Source of the DNA: Massilia sp. Bi118
GTDB taxonomy: Bacteria > Pseudomonadota > Gammaproteobacteria > Burkholderiales > Burkholderiaceae_D
Direction of reading: 5' to 3'
NCBI RefSeq assembly: GCF_918697865.1
Contig: NZ_CAKKMV010000011.1
Coordinates: forward strand, 124,001-188,000
DNA: 64,000 nucleotides
The notes under the pieces are model-generated. The model made no database searches and was not told the DNA's origin. It saw nothing but the letters and a program-made list of their open reading frames with translations. Position 1 is the first letter of the stretch, and each line of letters starts with the position of its first letter. Positions 8,692 to 18,132 of this stretch are shown piece by piece. Made by a program: the position numbers and the translations under genes.

Positions 8692-10203
8692 ATGAAATTG
8701 CGCATCAAGCCATTGCTCTGCATTCTGTTCCTTCCCATGCTGGCTGCCAGTGCCGGCGCCCCTCCTCCGGCTGCCGACAGGCCGCTGGACCGCAATCCTT
8801 ATCCGACCCAGCCAGGCACGCGTGAACTGCCGCCGCGTTACAGCGCCCCGTCCGGCGTCAACGCAAAGGCGCGCCTGGCCTACTGGAGCGAACAGGCCTG
8901 GCGCAGCGCCGTCTTCGATGTCACGCCGCCGCCGGCCGGCTCGTTCACGTATGCCGAACAGCGCGGACGGACGCGCAGCAGCCGCGTCATGGCCATCTTC
9001 CACATCGCTATCTACGACGCCCTGAACGCGATCTACAAGCGCTCTCCCGGCTATAGTGGTTCCCTGCCGGCATTCGCCGACAGCCTGCCTGATGCAGCGA
9101 TCGCCCAGGCCGCACACGACGTCCTCGTCGCGCTCTATACGCGCCAGGCCGACCGCCTGCACGCCGTGTTGAGAGCAGACCTGGCCAGGCTGTCGGACGG
9201 TCGCGCCAAACAGAACGGCATCGATATCGGCCGCCGGGCCGCAGCCGCAATCCTGGCGCTGCGTGCCGACGATGGATCGAACCGCCCCAATCCGGTCGTC
9301 GGCGAAGACTACCCACTCTATACCGAACCGGGCAAATGGCGGCCGGATCCGGTGGGCCGGAGCCCGATCGCTCTGGGCGCCTGGTGGGGCTACGTGAAGC
9401 CCTTCGTGCTGCCTTCGGCCGCAGCGTTTCGCGCACCGCCGCCGCCACCCCTGACCAGCGCCGTCTACGCGCGCGACTTCAACGAGGTGAAGCAGGTGGG
9501 CGGCGACGGCCCCGCAACCAGGCGGACCCAGGAGCAGACCAGGATCGGCATTTTCTGGTGATATGACGACGCAGCCTGGCTCGATTCGCCAATACGCATG
9601 TACAACCAGATCGGCTTGCAGTTGGCGCTCACACGCACATCGGAACCACTCGAACTCGCCCGCGTCCTGGCGCTGCTGAATGTGGCAATGGCGGATTCGA
9701 CGATCGCCGCCTGGGAGGCAAAGTATTACTACCGCTTCTGGCGTCCCGTACACGCCGTGCGTGAAGCGGATCCGGGTACCGGGCCGACCGGCAAGGGCGA
9801 CGGCAATCCCGACACGAGGGCCGATCCGAACTGGACGCCGCTGGGCGCACCGGCCAGCAATATGACCGGGCCGGACTTCACGCCGGCCTTCCCCTCCTAT
9901 CCATCGGGACACGCGGTGACCGGCGGCGCAGTATTCGAGACCTTGCGCAAGCTCTACGGCGACAGAGTCCCTTTCACCTTCGTCTCGGACGAGTGGAATG
10001 GCATCACGCGCGATAACGATGGCTGGGTCCGGCCGAAGCTGCCGCGCAGCTACCGCACGTTCTCACAGGCCGAGGAAGAAGCCGGGCAAAGCCGGATCTA
10101 CCTCGGCGTCCACTTCCGGTTCGACAAAGTCGAGGGGCTGGAGGTCGGCCACCGGGTGGCGGACTACGTGTTCAGACGTGGACTGGTACGCCCGGGCCAG
10201 TAA
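8692..10203 (+). pseudogene. Vanadium-dependent haloperoxidase-like protein interrupted by in-frame TGA
   Basis: One continuous frame of about 503 codons is broken only by a TGA at 9559-9561. The segment before it ends TRIGIFW and the segment after begins YDDAAWLDSPIR, which joined match the family pattern F-W-x-Y-D. The N-terminus is a signal peptide (ATG 8692, GGAG site). All vanadate-site motifs lie after the stop: YYRFWRPV, PSYPSGHAV and SRIYLGVHFRFD. Family members (PAP2/haloperoxidase fold) oxidise halides or hydrolyse phosphate esters outside the cytoplasm. One substitution (for instance GGA or TCA to TGA) explains the break. The untouched frame suggests a recent event, read-through or a sequencing error. 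Confidence 0.8.
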
Positions 10204-10232
10204 AAAGAAAAACCGGCCTTGCGGGGCCGGTT
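10204..10232 (-). terminator. Rho-independent terminator, probably bidirectional
   Basis: Stem AACCGGCC / GGCCGGTT. On the minus strand it is followed by TTTCTTTTT and closes the TonB-C-like gene. On the plus strand a weaker TTTCT follows for the haloperoxidase remnant. Confidence 0.82.
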
Positions 10233-10259
10233 TCTGGTGCATCTGGGAGAAACGCAGGA

Positions 10260-10601
10260 TTAGTCCAGCTTCCATGCGTAGTCGACCTTGGTCCAGGTCT
10301 GGGTCGGTGCGCCGTCCTTGGTGCCCGGCTTGAACTTGCATGCGGACAGGCTTTTCATGGCTGCCTTGTCCAGGCCCTTGAAACCGCTCGACTTTTCCAG
10401 CTTCGAATCGGCGACCGAACCGTCGGCGTTGATCTGGAAGGACATCGAGGTCACGCCCTGCTCTTCGTTCATCAGCGAAGCTTTCGGGTATTCGACCTTG
10501 CACTTCGACGGGTCGAAGGAAGCCGGGGTTTCAGCGGCAGCAGCGAAACCGGTAGCGAACAGGCCAGCAAACAGGACAGCGGCGAATTTCTTGTTGGACA
10601 T
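10260..10601 (-). CDS. Secreted TonB C-terminal-domain-like protein
   Basis: 113 residues: a signal peptide to about AAAAE, then a domain like the TonB C-terminus (YPKASLMNEEQGVTSMSFQ, and CKFKPGTKDG near the end). It has neither the membrane anchor nor the proline-rich linker of a real TonB, and no ExbBD genes are nearby. Two cysteines could pair. Such short, free TonB-C-like proteins are common in Oxalobacteraceae and probably act as periplasmic binding modules rather than energy transducers (inference). A ribosome binding site (GGGGA) supports the start. Confidence 0.75.
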   Translation of the reverse strand: MSNKKFAAVLFAGLFATGFAAAAETPASFDPSKCKVEYPKASLMNEEQGVTSMSFQINADGSVADSKLEKSSGFKGLDKAAMKSLSACKFKPGTKDGAPTQTWTKVDYAWKLD

Positions 10602-10675
10602 TTTAATTTCCCCTAAATAACAAAGTTTTTTAAATGGCCGGTAGGCTTACCGGCCGTTTGACGAGCCGTCCTGGC

Positions 10676-12481
10676 TCAGAATTCTTCCCAGTCATCGCTG
10701 GCGGCTGCCGCGGCGACTTTCTTCGAGGTCGACGAGCTGTGGCCGGATGCCGGCGCCTGTGCTTCGTCTGCCTTCGGCGCTGCCGGCTTGCGGGCGGCGG
10801 CCGGCTTCTTGAGCTGCGGAGATGCGGCCGGCCGACGGGCCGGGCGGGCGACCACGGCGCGGGTTGCCACCGCGGTCGAGACCGGCGCTGCCGGTGCTGC
10901 CGCGGCCGCGGCTTCTTCACCTTCGACCTTGAAGATGCTGACCACGCGCTGCAGCTCGGCAGCCTGATCCTGCAGGCTCTGGAAGGCGGCGGCTGCCTGC
11001 TCGACCAGGGCGGCGTTCTGCTGGGTCATGCCGTCCATTTCGATGATCGACAGGTTGACCTGTTCGATACCGGCGCTCTGCTCGGCGCTGGCGTTGGCGA
11101 TCTCGCTCATGATGTCGGTCACGCGCTTGACGCTGCCCACCACTTCATCCATGGTCACGCCGGCCTGGCCGACCAGCTTGGAACCGCGGCCGATCTTCTC
11201 GACGGAGTCGCCGATCAGGGTCTTGATCTCTTTCGCTGCCGCAGCCGAACGCTGGGCCAGGTTACGCACTTCGGAAGCCACGACCGCGAAACCGCGGCCC
11301 TGTTCGCCGGCACGGGCCGCTTCGACGGCGGCGTTCAGCGCCAGGATGTTGGTCTGGAAGGCGATGCCGTCGATCACGCCGATGATGTCGGCAATCTTGC
11401 TGGCGGAGCTATTGATCTCACCCATGGTGCCGACCACTTGCGACACCACTTCGCCGCCCTTGCGCGCCACATCCGATGCGGTGGCGGCGAGCTGGTTGGC
11501 TTCACGGGCATTCTCGGCGTTCTGCTTCACGGTCGAGGTCAGCTCTTCCATGGCCGACGCGGTTTTCTCCAGCGAGCTGGCCTGCAGTTCGGTACGCGAG
11601 GACAGGTCGGTGTTACCGGCGGCGATTTCACGCGATGCGGTGGTAATGGTGATGGTGCCGCGACGGACCTGGCTGACGATGTCGACCAGGCTGTTGCGCA
11701 TCTGTTTCATTTCGCTCAGCAGGCTGCCGCGGTCCGACGACTTGGTGTCGATGGCGATCGACAGGTCGCCTTCGGCGATGCTGGTGGCGATCTTCGAGGT
11801 GTAGCTCGGCTCGGCGCCCAGCTGCTTCAGCAGGCCGCGGGTGATGATGTAGGCAGCAGCGACGCCCATGGCGACGGCCAGGGCCAGCAGGACCAGCATG
11901 AAGTTACGTGCGCTGACGAACTGGGCTTCCGCGTCGGTCTGGGTCTGGCTGTTCTGCTTGTCTTCCAGCGAGCCGAGCTGATCGAGCGCGTCCAGCCACT
12001 TCTTCTGGGCCGGGCGAATTTCCTTGACCATCACGCGGGTAGCGTCCATCGCGTTGTTGGCGAGGTAGAGCGCCGATGCCTTGGCGATGGCCGGCATGGC
12101 GACGCTTTCCGCATCCTTGATCTGGGCCAGCAGGGCCTTCTCTTCAGCCGAGGCTTCGACCGAGAACTTCTCGGCCAGCTTCTGCTGGAGCGCGTCGTAT
12201 TTGCCGGTCTGCTCCTTGAATTTGTTCAGTTCCGGTTCCATGTCGGCCGGATCGGTCATCAGGGTCAGGGTGCGCAGCGAGGTCACGCGCTCGCTGACGT
12301 TGTTGCGCATGTCGACGACCAGGCGGGTCACGACGTTGTTCACGCTGACCACGTGATCCAGACGGTTCTGGATCTGCGCCATGCGGACCACGCCGACGAC
12401 GGTGAGGATGACCATCAGCACGAGCACGAGCGCAAAGCCCAGGCCCAAACGCATGCCGACTTTCATGTTGGATAAATTCAT
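10676..12481 (-). CDS. Methyl-accepting chemotaxis protein
   Basis: 601 residues in the classic order. First TM helix about residues 11-32, a four-helix-bundle sensor (about 33-190), second TM about 190-210, a HAMP linker, then a long cytoplasmic coiled coil with the signalling tip [20 protein letters not shown]. An alanine/proline-rich tether of about 70 residues leads to a C-terminal DWEEF. That resembles the NWETF pentapeptide that binds CheR/CheB in E. coli receptors. The ligand is unknown. No che genes are near. A palindrome lies upstream at 12553-12579. Confidence 0.95.
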   Translation of the reverse strand: MNLSNMKVGMRLGLGFALVLVLMVILTVVGVVRMAQIQNRLDHVVSVNNVVTRLVVDMRNNVSERVTSLRTLTLMTDPADMEPELNKFKEQTGKYDALQQKLAEKFSVEASAEEKALLAQIKDAESVAMPAIAKASALYLANNAMDATRVMVKEIRPAQKKWLDALDQLGSLEDKQNSQTQTDAEAQFVSARNFMLVLLALAVAMGVAAAYIITRGLLKQLGAEPSYTSKIATSIAEGDLSIAIDTKSSDRGSLLSEMKQMRNSLVDIVSQVRRGTITITTASREIAAGNTDLSSRTELQASSLEKTASAMEELTSTVKQNAENAREANQLAATASDVARKGGEVVSQVVGTMGEINSSASKIADIIGVIDGIAFQTNILALNAAVEAARAGEQGRGFAVVASEVRNLAQRSAAAAKEIKTLIGDSVEKIGRGSKLVGQAGVTMDEVVGSVKRVTDIMSEIANASAEQSAGIEQVNLSIIEMDGMTQQNAALVEQAAAAFQSLQDQAAELQRVVSIFKVEGEEAAAAAAPAAPVSTAVATRAVVARPARRPAASPQLKKPAAARKPAAPKADEAQAPASGHSSSTSKKVAAAAASDDWEEF

Positions 12482-12827
12482 TTACTGTCTTCCCTGGTTC
12501 AAATGATTGGATCCGCCCGGATGTTTCTGCGCCGCGCGTCGCTTTTATTACTAAAAGTTCAACTTCTCCGTGAACTTTTGTGTATTTCCGTCAGGATAAA
12601 TCAAAACTCGGCGGTTGCATCGAGTAAACATGATCCATCTCAATACTGTTTCGCTACTACAACAATACGACGGGTCATGCGGGGAGAAGAGCCCGAATTA
12701 TGGGTCTATTCTTGCTGTCGGGCAAGGAAAATGAAGATGACCGGCTGTCTAGACAAGCGGCCCTGTGGTGAATTATGAACAGACGAGGCGGCCCTGCCTG
12801 GCGCCGCCGTAACAAAAAGTCAATAAC
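12482..12827. other. AT-rich intergenic region upstream of the chemoreceptor
   Basis: 346 bases without a credible gene. It holds one clear inverted repeat (listed separately). The remainder shows no tRNA, terminator or ribosome binding site that I can support. An open frame at 12503-12778 lacks any protein-like composition. Confidence 0.6.
12553..12579. promoter_or_regulatory. Perfect 9-base inverted repeat upstream of the chemoreceptor gene
   Basis: AAAAGTTCA, a nine-base spacer and TGAACTTTT, about 70-100 bases before the chemoreceptor start. The symmetry suits a dimeric DNA-binding protein. It has no T-tract after a stem on the minus strand that would make it a terminator. Binding protein unknown. 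Confidence 0.5.
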
Positions 12828-13832
12828 TCAAGCTGCTTTGCGCATGCGGCCGGCGGCTTCCAGCAGCAGTTCCGGATTGCCCTCGGCCAGGCGGCGCGAG
12901 TCCGACAGCAACTGGCGGAAAGCGCGCGCACCCGGCATGCCGGCCATCAGGCCCAGCATGTGGCGGGTGATGCTGTTCAGGCGCAGGCCCAGCGGTCCAT
13001 AGCGCTCGAGTTCGGCTCGGATGTAGGGGATCATGGCTTCCAGCACCTGCTCGCGCGAGGCCGGGCCGCCCTGCTCGTCGCCATAGAAACGAGCGTCCCA
13101 GTCGGCCATCAGCCAGGGATTGTGATACGCCTCGCGGCCGATCATGACGCCGTCCACGTGCTGCAGGTGGCTTTCGATCTCGTCGCTGGTCTTGATCCCG
13201 CCATTGATGATGATTTCCAGGTCGGGAAAATCGCGCTTGAGTTCGTAGGCGACCTGGTAGCGCAGTGGCGGGATCTCGCGGTTCTCCTTGGGCGACAGGC
13301 CCTTCAGCACGGCGTTGCGGGCGTGCACGATGAAAGTCTGGCAGCCGGCGTCGGCGATCGTGCCGACGAAGTCGCGCACATAGCCATAGTCTTCGTTGTA
13401 GTCGATGCCGATGCGGTGCTTGACGGTCACGTCGATGGACACGGCGTCGCGCATCGCCTTCACGCAGTCGGCCACCAGTTGCGGCTCGTTCATCAGGCAG
13501 GCGCCGAACGCGCCCTTCTGCACGCGCTCGGAGGGGCAGCCGCAATTCAGGTTGATCTCTTCATAGCCCCACTGCTCGCCCAGTTTGGCGCTTTTCGCCA
13601 GGTCGGCCGGCTCGCTGCCGCCCAGCTGCAGGGCGACCGGGTGCTCGATGCCGTCGTAGCGGAGGTGGCGCTCGACGTCGCCGTACACCAGCGCCCCGGT
13701 CGTCACCATCTCGGTGTACAGCCAGGTGTGGCGGGTGATCTGGCGGTGGAACACGCGGCAATGGCGGTCCGTCCAGTCCATCATGGGGGCAACCGAAAGG
13801 CGACGGCTGGGCAGCTTGCTTGGGACTTCCAT
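12828..13832 (-). CDS. dusA: tRNA-dihydrouridine synthase A
   Basis: 334 residues, standard for DusA. It reduces uridines in the D-loop of tRNA with FMN and NADPH. The opening RLSVAPMMDWTDRHCR and the DusA signature NCGCPSERVQKGAFGA (with the catalytic cysteine) are present. The phosphate-binding VMIGREAYHNPW segment follows. DusA is told from DusB/C by TRHTWLYTEMVTT. Separate from its neighbours by 45 bases. Confidence 0.95.
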   Translation of the reverse strand: MEVPSKLPSRRLSVAPMMDWTDRHCRVFHRQITRHTWLYTEMVTTGALVYGDVERHLRYDGIEHPVALQLGGSEPADLAKSAKLGEQWGYEEINLNCGCPSERVQKGAFGACLMNEPQLVADCVKAMRDAVSIDVTVKHRIGIDYNEDYGYVRDFVGTIADAGCQTFIVHARNAVLKGLSPKENREIPPLRYQVAYELKRDFPDLEIIINGGIKTSDEIESHLQHVDGVMIGREAYHNPWLMADWDARFYGDEQGGPASREQVLEAMIPYIRAELERYGPLGLRLNSITRHMLGLMAGMPGARAFRQLLSDSRRLAEGNPELLLEAAGRMRKAA

Positions 13833-13877
13833 AAGGTGATTCGAATGCGGGCAAAGGGTCGATTTTACCGCAAACCC

Positions 13878-14675
13878 TCAGCCGATGCGGATCTCCCCGG
13901 CTACAGGATCGCTCCCGTGCACGGCCAGCAGGTTGAGGCCCAGCGGGAAGGTCCTGTAGCCGAGATTCGCCAGGAAGCCGCCGATCTCTGCTTCGTTCGA
14001 CTTGATCTTTTCGATCATCAGCTGCGGTTTGAAGCGCTCGATCTGCTGGCGGGCGCCGTTCAGCGCTTCCATCTCCATGCCTTCGATGTCGATCTTCATG
14101 AAGTCGAGGCGCTGCATGTCCAGGCCATCCAGCGCCAGCAGCGGCGTCGCCTTGGTTTTGTCTAGCGAGTAATCGACGGGCTGGCCGATGAATTCATTGT
14201 TCTCGCGCTGGCGCAGTTCCAGGCTGCCGAAGCTCGAAGGCGTGAAGTAATCCGGCACCGGCACCGCGATCTGGCCGTTTTCCGCGCCCACCGCCGCCCA
14301 CACCGCGTGCGCGTTGAAGCAGTTGTTCATCGTGATGTTCCCGCACAGCGCGTAGTACACGCGTTCCTGGGCTTCGAAGGCGACCACTTCACCCCAGCCG
14401 TACATGAACCTGGCCCATTCGATGGTGTGCACGCCGATGTTGGCGCCGCAGTCGATGGCGACCACGCCGTCGCCGAAATGCTGGCGGCGCGCCTGCAGCA
14501 GCTTCAGCGCGATGTCGACTTCTTCCTGGTCGAAGGAAGTCGTCGACAACAACTGGTGTCCGACCCCGTAGGCGCCCCCTTCCACCAGGCGGTAGTCGTG
14601 ACGGTTGACCAGCATGCTGCCGTGGTTGGTGGAGACCAGTACGAAAGCGGTAGGACGCAGGGTCGCTTTATTCAT
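13878..14675 (-). CDS. FkbM-type methyltransferase
   Basis: 265 residues. The SAM-binding glycine motif IDCGANIGVHT is at about residue 74, with the acidic VVAFEAQERVYYAL strand after it. The family hallmark KIDIEGMEMEAL lies near residue 196. FkbM-like enzymes O-methylate sugars and other hydroxyl groups. The gene is four bases from the upstream TPR/glycosyltransferase and they form an operon pointing away from flagellin. This makes methylation of a flagellin glycan a reasonable guess. No signal peptide, so cytoplasmic. Confidence 0.85.
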   Translation of the reverse strand: MNKATLRPTAFVLVSTNHGSMLVNRHDYRLVEGGAYGVGHQLLSTTSFDQEEVDIALKLLQARRQHFGDGVVAIDCGANIGVHTIEWARFMYGWGEVVAFEAQERVYYALCGNITMNNCFNAHAVWAAVGAENGQIAVPVPDYFTPSSFGSLELRQRENNEFIGQPVDYSLDKTKATPLLALDGLDMQRLDFMKIDIEGMEMEALNGARQQIERFKPQLMIEKIKSNEAEIGGFLANLGYRTFPLGLNLLAVHGSDPVAGEIRIG

Positions 14676-14679
14676 GTTC

Positions 14680-16914
14680 TTATTTCTGTGTGGTTGAGAA
14701 AATGTCTCCGCTGGCGAAGCGTTCGAGATCCGCGCGCACCTGGCCCAGCGCCAGGTCCCAGCGGCCTGCCGCCGGCTGGCGGAACAGGCGCGCCGACGGA
14801 TACCAGGGGCTGTCGCGGCGCTCGCGCAGCCAGCGCCAGTCGGCCACCGCCGGCAGCAGGATCCAGGTCGGACGGCCGAGGGCGCCCGCCAGGTGGGCCA
14901 CGCTGGTATCGACCGTCACCACCACGTCCATCAGTTCGCACAGGGCGGCGGTGTCGCTGAAATCTTTCAGCTGGTGCCCGAAGCCGCGCACGCGGCCGTC
15001 CGCATCGAGCGCCGCCTGGTCCGCCGGGCGCACGTCGCGCTGCAGGGTAAAGAATTCGAAGCGGTCCGACAGCAGCGCCTTCATTTGCTCGAAGGCCAGG
15101 CTGCGGTTATTGTCGTTGCCGTGGGTCGGGTTGCCGCTCCAGACCAGGCCGACGCGCGGCTTGCCGGCCGGGCCGAGGATCTCGCGCCATGCCTCGACCT
15201 TCGCCGGATCGGCGCGCAGGTAGCGATTCGGCGCCGGGATCGTGGACAGCTCGGTGCCGAAGGCCAGCGGCAGGCTCATCATCGGGCAGCGCCAGTCGGT
15301 GACGGGCACGGGTTCGCCGCGCGGGATCACCTGGGACACGCCTTCGAGCCGCGCCAGCAGGCCGGCCAGCGGACGGTGGGTCTCGAGGATCACGGTGGCG
15401 CCGCGCTGCGCCAGCAGCGGCGCGTAGCGCGCGCACTGCAGCACGTCGCCGAAGCCCTGTTCCGAATACAGCAGGATGCTCTTGCCGGCGATGTCTTCGC
15501 GGCCCAGCCACAGCGGGGCGTCGAAGGGGCGGATGTCCGGCGAATTCAGGAAGTGCGGGGTCTGCCAGCGCCATTCGTGGTCGGCCCAGCCATCCTTGAA
15601 ATTGCCATGCTCGAGATGCAGCAGGCTGCGGTTCCAGTAGGCCACCGCCAGTTCCGGGTCGAGCGCTACCGCGCGGTCGTACTTCGCCAGCGCTCCCTCG
15701 TAATCGCCCATCGCCGCCAGGATCGCGCCCTGGTTAACCCAGGCCTGGGCGCTGCCCGGCTCCATCTGCAGGGCCTGGTCGAAGCAGGCCAGCGCTTCGT
15801 CAAAGCGGCCCAGGTCGCGCAGCACGTTGCCGCGGTTTTGCAGGGCGTTGGCCAGGTTCGGGTCGGATTTCAGCGCTTCTTCGTGGGCTTCGAGGGCCTC
15901 GTCGTAGCGGCGCAGCTCGCGCAGGGTCATGCCGCGCAGGTCGACCAGGCCGGCGTCGCGCTCGCCGTGGCGCAGCGCCTCGTCGTAGCAGGCCAGCGCG
16001 GCATCGTGGCGCTTCAGATCGCGCAGCACGTTGCCGGCGCCGATATGGGCTTCCTGATAGTCCGGCGAGAGCGCGATCGACATCTCGCAGTCGCGCAGCG
16101 CTTCTTCGTAGCGCTTTTGCCGGCGCAATATGAGTGCGCGGTTGTTATAGGCCTTGGCCAGCTCGGGGTCGAGGGCGATCGCCTGGTCGTAGGCGGCCAG
16201 AGCAGCGTCCTCGTCGCGGGTCTGCAGCACGCGGGCGCGGTTGAAATGGGTCTCGCCGGATGCGGCGCCGAGCGCCACCACGGTGTCGTAACAGGCCAGG
16301 GCCTCGTCGAAGCGTTTCAGTTCGATGAACACGTTGCCGCGGTTGTTGTGGGCGTCGGCATAGCCGGGCACCATCGCCAGGGCGAGCTCGAAGCTGTCCA
16401 GCGCCTCTTCGTACCGGCCCAGCTCCTTCAGCGCCACGCCGCGGTTGTTGCGGGCTTCCGGGTCGTTCGGATTCAGGGCCAGCGCGGCGTCGTAGCCGGC
16501 CAGCGCTTCATCGAAACGGCCCAGCGCCTGCAGCGCGGTGGCGCGGTTGTAGTGCAGGTCGGGATTGCCGGCGTCCAGCGCCAGCGCTTCGCCGTAGCAG
16601 GCCAGCGCATCTTCCAGGCGGCCCAGCTCTTTATAGGCGTTGCCCAGGTCGCCGTGCGCGGCGCTCGAGGGGATGAGCGCCAGCGCCCCGCGGATGAAAC
16701 CGGCCGCAATATTGTAATTACCGGCCGCGAAAGCAATCAGGCCGACGTGGTGCAGGGCGCCCGCATGGTTCGGCATCCGGCGCAGCACCTGCTCGTAGAC
16801 CGCCATCGCCCTTTCCAGCTGCTGCTCGCGGTGCAGGGCCAGACCTTCGGCAAACAAGGCGTGGACGTCCACCGGGGCGGACTCGGCGAAGGAAAGCTGG
16901 GCTGACTCGGTCAT
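14680..16914 (-). CDS. TPR protein with C-terminal GT9/GT41-like glycosyltransferase domain
   Basis: 744 residues. Residues of about 15-440 are roughly a dozen TPR units (patterns such as AYNNRALILRRQKRYEEAL and ALQNRGNVLRDLGRFDEAL). The last ~270 residues form a Rossmann-type glycosyltransferase domain: ILLYSEQGFGDVLQCARY, RVGLVWSGNPTHGND and VVVTVDTSVAHLAGALG, as in heptosyltransferase/O-GlcNAc-transferase-like enzymes. TPR-fused enzymes of this kind glycosylate proteins. It is divergent from flagellin 280 bases away, so flagellin or another surface protein may be the substrate (inference). Confidence 0.85.
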   Translation of the reverse strand: MTESAQLSFAESAPVDVHALFAEGLALHREQQLERAMAVYEQVLRRMPNHAGALHHVGLIAFAAGNYNIAAGFIRGALALIPSSAAHGDLGNAYKELGRLEDALACYGEALALDAGNPDLHYNRATALQALGRFDEALAGYDAALALNPNDPEARNNRGVALKELGRYEEALDSFELALAMVPGYADAHNNRGNVFIELKRFDEALACYDTVVALGAASGETHFNRARVLQTRDEDAALAAYDQAIALDPELAKAYNNRALILRRQKRYEEALRDCEMSIALSPDYQEAHIGAGNVLRDLKRHDAALACYDEALRHGERDAGLVDLRGMTLRELRRYDEALEAHEEALKSDPNLANALQNRGNVLRDLGRFDEALACFDQALQMEPGSAQAWVNQGAILAAMGDYEGALAKYDRAVALDPELAVAYWNRSLLHLEHGNFKDGWADHEWRWQTPHFLNSPDIRPFDAPLWLGREDIAGKSILLYSEQGFGDVLQCARYAPLLAQRGATVILETHRPLAGLLARLEGVSQVIPRGEPVPVTDWRCPMMSLPLAFGTELSTIPAPNRYLRADPAKVEAWREILGPAGKPRVGLVWSGNPTHGNDNNRSLAFEQMKALLSDRFEFFTLQRDVRPADQAALDADGRVRGFGHQLKDFSDTAALCELMDVVVTVDTSVAHLAGALGRPTWILLPAVADWRWLRERRDSPWYPSARLFRQPAAGRWDLALGQVRADLERFASGDIFSTTQK

Positions 16915-17192
16915 GGAAACGACCTCTATATAGATGTGTGCGATGGCGCCAGTATACGGTCAATACTTGCCGTAGAGCAAAAAAGTACCGGAAGCGCAAG
17001 ATATATCAAGCGCGACTGTGGCATCGCACCGACATCCGGGACCATGAAATGGGCTGCGAAAAAAAATTCAAAAAATTTCCATGTGGAATTTAATGAACCT
17101 GAGAAAGTGGTCGTCTTGTACTTGTGAGAGCGCGACGAACCGCGGCTCCAACGACACGAACCCGAACAGAACACCCCATCAGGAGAGTAATC
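16915..17192. other. Divergent control region between TPR/glycosyltransferase and flagellin
   Basis: 278 bases, AT-rich toward the flagellin gene, with a run of A residues near 17059-17083. A flagellin gene usually has a sigma-28 promoter. A weak candidate (TCAAG at about 17006, CCGACAT at about 17028) is too divergent to call. The flagellin ribosome binding site AGGAG is at 17181. Confidence 0.5.
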
Positions 17193-18065
17193 ATGCTGAG
17201 CCTTCACACCAACAACGCCGCCCTGTCCGCCCAATCGTCCCTGTCGAAGACCCAGACTTCGCTGACCACTTCGATGACCCGTCTGTCGACCGGCTATCGC
17301 ATCAACTCGGCAATGGACGACGCCGCCGGCCTGCAGATCGCCACCCGCCTGAAAGCACAGACCAGCGGCATGGCAGTCGCAATGCGCAACACCCAGAACT
17401 CGACCTCGATGCTGCAGACCGCCGAAGGCGCGCTGGACGAAGTCGGCAACATGCTGGTCCGCATGAAAGACCTGGCAACCCAGGCTTCGGACGCATCGTC
17501 GAGCTCGTCGGACAAGACTGCAATGCAGGCTGAATACGACAACCTGGGCAAAGAAATCCAGAACATCATGTCGAACACCAAGTTCGGCGGCCAGACCCTG
17601 CTGAAATCGGGCACCATCTCCAGCTCGATCACCTTCCAGATCGGCGCCGATTCGTCGGAAAAGATGACCCTGGACCTGTCGGCCGACATGGGCGCCTCGG
17701 GCACCGTCCTGACCGCACTGGGCAGCGCTTCGGCCTACGCCGGCGCCACCGCCTCGACCGCAGCCGCCGGTGTCGAACTGACCTCGAGCGCCAACGCCAC
17801 CATCAACCTGATCTCGACCGCCATCGACAAGATCAGCTCGGTGCGTTCGAGCCTGGGTGCAACTGCTAACCGTCTGGACCACGTGTACAACAACCTGCAG
17901 AACATCACCAGCAACACCAAGGCCGCTACCGGCCGCATCATGGACGTGGACTTCGCTTCGGAAAGCGCCGACATGACCTCCAACCAGATGCTGCTGCAAG
18001 CCTCGACCGCCATGCTGAAGCAGACCAACAGCATGTCGTCGATGGTCATGTCCCTGCTGCAGTAA
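17193..18065 (+). CDS. fliC: Short flagellin, LafA (lateral)-like
   Basis: 290 residues, much shorter than typical polar flagellins. The conserved ends are intact: MLSLHTNNAALSAQSSL, then RLSTGYRINSAMDDAAGLQ, and C-terminal LLQASTAMLKQTNSMSS. The variable middle is reduced to a small serine/alanine-rich stretch. The N-terminal wording (SLHTN, STGYRINSA, DDAAGLQIATRL) is closer to Flag-2/LafA lateral flagellins than to FliC (recalled family pattern, not aligned here). The protein forms the filament after export. The ATG at 17193 is set by the AGGAG site. The longer open frame from 17124 is not used. Confidence 0.9.
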   Translation: MLSLHTNNAALSAQSSLSKTQTSLTTSMTRLSTGYRINSAMDDAAGLQIATRLKAQTSGMAVAMRNTQNSTSMLQTAEGALDEVGNMLVRMKDLATQASDASSSSSDKTAMQAEYDNLGKEIQNIMSNTKFGGQTLLKSGTISSSITFQIGADSSEKMTLDLSADMGASGTVLTALGSASAYAGATASTAAAGVELTSSANATINLISTAIDKISSVRSSLGATANRLDHVYNNLQNITSNTKAATGRIMDVDFASESADMTSNQMLLQASTAMLKQTNSMSSMVMSLLQ

Positions 18066-18084
18066 TTTCGGACTAGCTCCTTCC

Positions 18085-18112
18085 AAAGGCCAGCCTTGCG
18101 GTTGGCCTTTTT
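18085..18112 (+). terminator. Rho-independent terminator of flagellin
   Basis: Stem AAAGGCCA / TGGCCTTT with a ten-base loop, followed by TT. It ends before the next gene begins. Confidence 0.85.
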
Positions 18113-18132
18113 ACTTGCTACTCTGCATTGCC

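Noticed and set aside
9559-9561. TGA as selenocysteine
   Set aside because: The family has no catalytic residue here and no SECIS-like hairpin could be drawn directly after it with confidence.
10634-12475. A 613-codon open frame opposite the chemoreceptor
   Set aside because: Mirror of a real gene; composition is Arg/His/Gly-rich with no domain.
12503-12778. A 91-codon open frame in the intergenic region
   Set aside because: No ribosome binding site and no plausible protein pattern.
14893-16905. A 670-codon frame opposite the TPR/glycosyltransferase
   Set aside because: Reflects the repetitive TPR coding pattern in reverse; not a protein-like composition.
17006-17034. Sigma-28 promoter for flagellin (TCAAG ... 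CCGACAT)
   Set aside because: Too far from the consensus; the spacing cannot be set with confidence.
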